Source: Pinguiococcus pyrenoidosus
Lineage: Eukaryota; Sar; Pinguiophyceae; Pinguiochrysidales; Pinguiochrysidaceae
DNA: 11,306 nt
Direction of reading: 5' to 3'
NCBI GenBank assembly: GCA_019677205.1
Contig: JAAMXY010000085.1
Location: forward strand, 8,623 to 19,928
Shown: positions 7,924-11,306 of the stretch, piece by piece
Layout of the letters: every line of letters begins with the position of its first letter
How positions within the stretch are numbered: the first letter of the stretch is position 1
The notes under the pieces: generated by a model
Seen by the model: the letters and a program-made list of their open reading frames with translations, nothing else
Database searches by the model: none
What the model was told of the DNA's origin: nothing
Translations under genes and position numbers: made by a program

Positions 7924-9284
7924 GAACTCGAAGCCCTCCGATGTGGGACCACAGAGTTTACACCAAACACTCCTGAGCCCATTTTTCGAAGCCCGCGCCT
8001 TCTGGTATCGACGTACATGCAGCGCGAGGTACGCATCAATGCGATCGGATATTCTGGATTTTACTTGAGCAAGTGGCGATCCGCGACGCTGTTTAACCTG
8101 AAGGGTGAAGGGAAGATATGATGTTGTCCTCAAACTCGTTCTCCCTGCCACCGCCAAGAACTTGCTCCATTCTGTCAGATATAACTCCCGAGAGAACTTC
8201 GCGGAGGAGCGCGCAGAATCCCGATCATGTTGACAGACGGTATCTTGTGATTCGTTTCGCGCCTCTTAAAGACGCAGACATGCAGTGTGCGATCTCCTGA
8301 AGCACTATCGAGGCACCAAGCAATGCACGATCTAGTTGCGAGATCTTTAATCGCTGTCGATAAGTCGGAGAAGATAGCGGGCCACGGAGAGGAGCATGAC
8401 GAAGCAGGCAAGACACCCAAGAAGAAAGTCGAAGAGGAGCAAGAGCGGCATCGCGTGGAGGGGCTAGAAGCGAGATGTGGTGCGGAGGGAATCTGTAGAC
8501 ATACCAGCGGAAGACGGAGTGCATCGAGTGAAGGGACAATGCTCAAGCGACTTTGGCAGGAATGTGCAAGAAAGGGCGGGAATTCACACGAAAGCAGCTG
8601 GCCGTGGGTTTCGGGACGGGATATCTTGCTTCTGCATAGGGCCATCAAGTGAGCGCTGAGCATCCCAGTTGCGCTCTGTCCGCTCATGCTTGAACTTCTA
8701 CTACTGAGCTTCCGTACCGCACATGGCGAAGACTGGTGTTCGAAGACCTCCTTCGATAAGACCATGTAAAAAGCTGAGCTCCGTGCTAGCAGCGGGGCTT
8801 CGCGGAGATAGGGAAGTGGTACAACCCGTCATTCCAGCGCCTTTAAGAAGAGGTCCGCACCATGTCTTCTTCGGAGTGACATCTCGCTGTGCTGACAAGC
8901 CAGCTCTGTGGCACACTGTCTTTCCGACCGTCAATCAGAGCGTGCGGCACGTTTGAGCGTATGGCCTTCAGGGATCTTGCTTGCTCGTCCTGTGCTCGAA
9001 GCAAACTACATCGATCCACTTGAAGTTCTAAATTGCCTCCATAGGGGTGCAAAGTTGCGACACCATGCTTCAAGAACTGAACTACATAGCCCTGTTTACT
9101 TCCTCCAGCAAAGCAACCTAAGGTAAAGGTCGTGTGAGCTCGGTGCACAACCAAGCAAGACCATCTGCATGCGTTGCTACTGACACTTTAAGTCAAGTCC
9201 CAAGACCTCGGCGAGCCGGTACGCCTGAAGTGCTTCGTGGTCGTTCTTGTTGTTCTTGCTTCGCTGCTCTTGGTGTTGCTGCGG
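7924..9284. other. 1.36 kb intergenic stretch between convergent genes
   Basis: This lies between the stop codons of two convergent genes, so it should hold two 3' ends rather than promoters. Several short frames occur on both strands but none has a recognisable domain or the conserved blocks of the neighbours. The one part that reads like protein is the minus-strand segment 8118-8451, listed separately. I see no tRNA, transposon ends or long inverted repeats. Confidence 0.5.
8118..8451 (-). pseudogene. Possible decayed membrane-anchored reading frame
   Basis: An ATG at 8451 opens a 34-codon frame (stop 8347-8349) that is almost entirely hydrophobic: MPLLLLFDFLLG, CLACFVMLLS, then RYLLRLIDSD. 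Just downstream, in a frame shifted by one base, come RLKISQLDRALLGAS and ASLRGAKRITRYRLST, then one in-frame TGA, then LLREVLSGVISDRMEQVL up to a stop near 8118. This reads like one helical, membrane-anchored protein broken by a frameshift and a stop, or like exons whose splice sites I cannot place. No family is recognised and chance cannot be excluded. Confidence 0.2.
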
Positions 9285-11306
9285 TTACTGCAACTCCGGG
9301 AAGAAGGCTTTACAAGCATCAGAAGCAAATGCAACCGGCGCGCAGCCATAGCGTCCCTCTTCACGAATCCTGGTGAGATTTTCACCAACCACCAGAGGTC
9401 CGACAAGAGTTTTTACGCATTCGAGTATTTCAGGACCGTAGACCACCTCCTTCTCTTTGTACATCTCGCCGTGTGCTAACTCCGCTCGCGCGGTCCACCT
9501 CCGCTGAGGGTTGGCGAAAGAGTTGAGTCCCTGATTCCACGATGCTGTTGCCACGACGTAGTTGGCTATGTATGACACGTGCCATTCGCCGCTCGGTAGC
9601 CGTCTGAGTACGTCTCGAGTCTTCGTGAAAAGATTCTCCTCTAAGATGTGCTCAACCTGCCATCCGCTTTCGAACAGTACGCCCCTGCTACCACACCATT
9701 CTCCTACTTCGCACGACGTTCCGTGAGGACCGCATGCGGTTAAGCATAGCAACTTCACTCCTCCAATGTCTGTCAACGACGCCTGCTCGGCAAATGCTTC
9801 GGAAGCATCATCAACCCACCATGTTCCAGTGATTTTCTCTTGGCGCTGCTCGTTGTCGAAGACCTTGTAGAACAACCCCCCACTTGACACACATACACGG
9901 TGTGAACAGGTCGCTCCGTGCTCCTCTCCGCTGGACTTTCTTGCAATGAGCTGTCGCTTGTAATTTTTATTTCCTTGCTTGCCTTTAGGCTTATCCGTGC
10001 GCTTGCAAGAGTCGATGTCGTCGTTCCTTTTTTGCAGCTCCTCTGCGCCGAATTTGCGAATTCCAAACGTGTTCTCATCGAAGAAGATGCTTCTTGATTG
10101 TGGACCCGTCCATGCGGCCATGTAGAGCTTTGTTCGCAAAGGAAACCACACTGGACGAGAGTGAGTATCGCCAATCACAAGGTACCTTCCACCTTGGCCT
10201 ATGGACACTGAAGCGGTTTCGGCCCTCCTCGCGAAGTCTTCGGGGGATATGCATCGCGACATGCAGTGCTCAGCACATCCGAAATTCACGTCATCTCCAG
10301 TCCAACGATCAGCCGGCAATACCCTTGGCAAGTCCGACAGGCCTTCCTCTCCCCAATTCACCTCCTTCACCAACCGGAAGTTGAACGTGTCGTAGGGAAA
10401 CCGCTCTGGTGGTGCGCTTGGTTTGGTTAAGCGGTACCATTGTTGCTCTTCGCTATGTAGTTCGTTCCCATCTGCGCGTGCTTGTCCTGTGTGCTCCACG
10501 GGAACTTGGAACGCCACAATGGCGTCCACAGTCCAAAAGCTAGGCCAACCGTGCGAGATTGCCTCGCTGCTGCGGTCGTCATTCATCTGAAATCCTCCGC
10601 TATGGCTTACCCTTTGGGGCGCACTATTATCTGGAGGAACGCTTGATGGATCCGGCTGCTTCCCAGAAAGCTCTGGCAAGTAGTCGACGCAGTAGTACAT
10701 CGTGTCCTGATCCCCCTTCGAAAGCCAGGAGACGACAAAGTACCGTGGCTTCTTCAAGTCGTCGTGGATGTCCAAATCCGAAAGGTTAGGCCCATTGCCG
10801 AACATCAACTTTGCTCCGAATCCTGCTCGATTGAATGGAGCATGCCGGACATATTGACTGCTCTGCTGAAAGAAGTTGTACCTTGGGTCCACAAGCCGCG
10901 CAACATAGACTGACGTCACAGGCGGCATCTCCTTAATCAACGCTTCATAGTCTGGAGTCTCTCCTGTTTTCCCCCTCTTTAGAGCATCGCCTTCCGAGCC
11001 GGACGGCCGTCGTTCACTTGACGCTGTTGGCGCTGCGCTTGGTGCACTGCTCGGTGCGTTTTCGCCACCGTTTCTGCCAAGGTCTGGGCATCTGCCGAGG
11101 TCGTCTATCAAGCAATACTGTGCCACGTCCACCACTAAACCCATCAGAGTTAGATGGTTAGGCAACGTCGCCGCAAATCGGTGCCAATCCACGACTACTT
11201 CGTTGGCCAGACGGCGCCCTGACCCTGCCGACTCGCCCGCCTCGCTTAGAGTTCCTCCGGGGGCATCTAGCATCCACTCCAACACGCTGCCAAGATCGCA
11301 CGGCAG
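9285..11306 (-). CDS. Large protein with SKP1/BTB-like N-terminal part, 5' end outside window
   Basis: An uninterrupted frame runs from the window edge to TAA at 9285-9287, giving at least 673 aa. The true start lies beyond 11306, because the paralogous fragment at 5221-5690 matches upstream of the first in-window ATG. The first 60-70 residues (PCDLGSVLEWML, then DWHRFAATL, then VDVAQYCLIDDL) have the spacing of SKP1: a segment ending in (I/L)EW, a variable acidic loop, W-x-x-F, then LxxAxYLxIxxL. A Pro/Ala/Ser linker follows, then a region of unknown fold with Cys-rich GCAEHCMSRC near 10250 and a Lys/Arg-rich stretch near 9950-10010 that could be a nuclear signal. The last 250 residues have weak kinase-like spacing (GGLFYKVFD; HVSYIANYVV) without the catalytic Asp. 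The gene is convergent with the DUF4246 gene at 5774. That it is a real gene is likely; its function is not known. Confidence 0.7.
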   Translation of the reverse strand: MPCDLGSVLEWMLDAPGGTLSEAGESAGSGRRLANEVVVDWHRFAATLPNHLTLMGLVVDVAQYCLIDDLGRCPDLGRNGGENAPSSAPSAAPTASSERRPSGSEGDALKRGKTGETPDYEALIKEMPPVTSVYVARLVDPRYNFFQQSSQYVRHAPFNRAGFGAKLMFGNGPNLSDLDIHDDLKKPRYFVVSWLSKGDQDTMYYCVDYLPELSGKQPDPSSVPPDNSAPQRVSHSGGFQMNDDRSSEAISHGWPSFWTVDAIVAFQVPVEHTGQARADGNELHSEEQQWYRLTKPSAPPERFPYDTFNFRLVKEVNWGEEGLSDLPRVLPADRWTGDDVNFGCAEHCMSRCISPEDFARRAETASVSIGQGGRYLVIGDTHSRPVWFPLRTKLYMAAWTGPQSRSIFFDENTFGIRKFGAEELQKRNDDIDSCKRTDKPKGKQGNKNYKRQLIARKSSGEEHGATCSHRVCVSSGGLFYKVFDNEQRQEKITGTWWVDDASEAFAEQASLTDIGGVKLLCLTACGPHGTSCEVGEWCGSRGVLFESGWQVEHILEENLFTKTRDVLRRLPSGEWHVSYIANYVVATASWNQGLNSFANPQRRWTARAELAHGEMYKEKEVVYGPEILECVKTLVGPLVVGENLTRIREEGRYGCAPVAFASDACKAFFPELQ

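Noticed and set aside
8287-8652. Plus-strand charged frame containing KTPKKKVEEEQ
   Set aside because: It is the antisense of the hydrophobic minus-strand frame. Lys/Glu-rich sequence is the expected mirror of Leu/Phe codons, and it has no ATG at its start.
8175-8765. Minus-strand 196-codon frame with an ATG start
   Set aside because: It is Ser/Cys-rich with no recognisable motif and overlaps the more protein-like hydrophobic frame at 8347-8451 in a different register. It is not supported as a gene.
9237-9479. Plus-strand hydrophobic peptide rich in Val and Leu
   Set aside because: It starts at GTG and overlaps the conserved end of the minus-strand gene. The hydrophobic run comes from a T- and G-rich stretch around that gene's stop codon.

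Overview
The window looks like nuclear DNA of a gene-dense microbial eukaryote, most likely an alga or other protist. The evidence is long reading frames joined by short introns (50, 65, 90, 91 and 98 nt) that are all GT-AG, several with a pyrimidine tract and a CTGAC-like branch site. There are no bacterial operons or Shine-Dalgarno sites. Base composition looks moderately GC-rich by eye. The species cannot be named from the sequence.

Layout: (1) 171-2156, minus strand, a four-exon polytopic membrane protein of unknown function. (2) 2157-2900, a divergent intergenic region with no convincing gene. (3) 2901-5188, plus strand, a two-exon DUF4246-type protein of 729 aa whose predicted metal-binding residues are all substituted. 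(4) About 5221-5690, minus strand, a fragment clearly paralogous to the start of the last gene. (5) 5774-7923, plus strand, a second two-exon DUF4246-type protein of 694 aa with the predicted metal site intact. (6) 7924-9284, a 1.36 kb intergenic stretch that may hold a decayed membrane-anchored reading frame. (7) 9285 to the window edge, minus strand, the large protein whose N-terminal part matches the fragment in (4).

The striking point is the arrangement. A DUF4246 gene on plus faces a second-family gene on minus, and this pair occurs twice in tandem. In the first copy the minus-strand partner is cut down to its N-terminal part. The DUF4246 proteins start with a short stretch that resembles an F-box, and the partner family starts with a stretch that resembles SKP1/BTB. 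Both resemblances are weak and made by eye. If they hold, the locus pairs F-box-like/oxygenase-like proteins with SKP1-like proteins, one DUF4246 copy being a probable pseudoenzyme. The paralogy, the exon structures and the lost ligand residues are read directly from the sequence. The biochemical and ubiquitin-ligase interpretation is inference.
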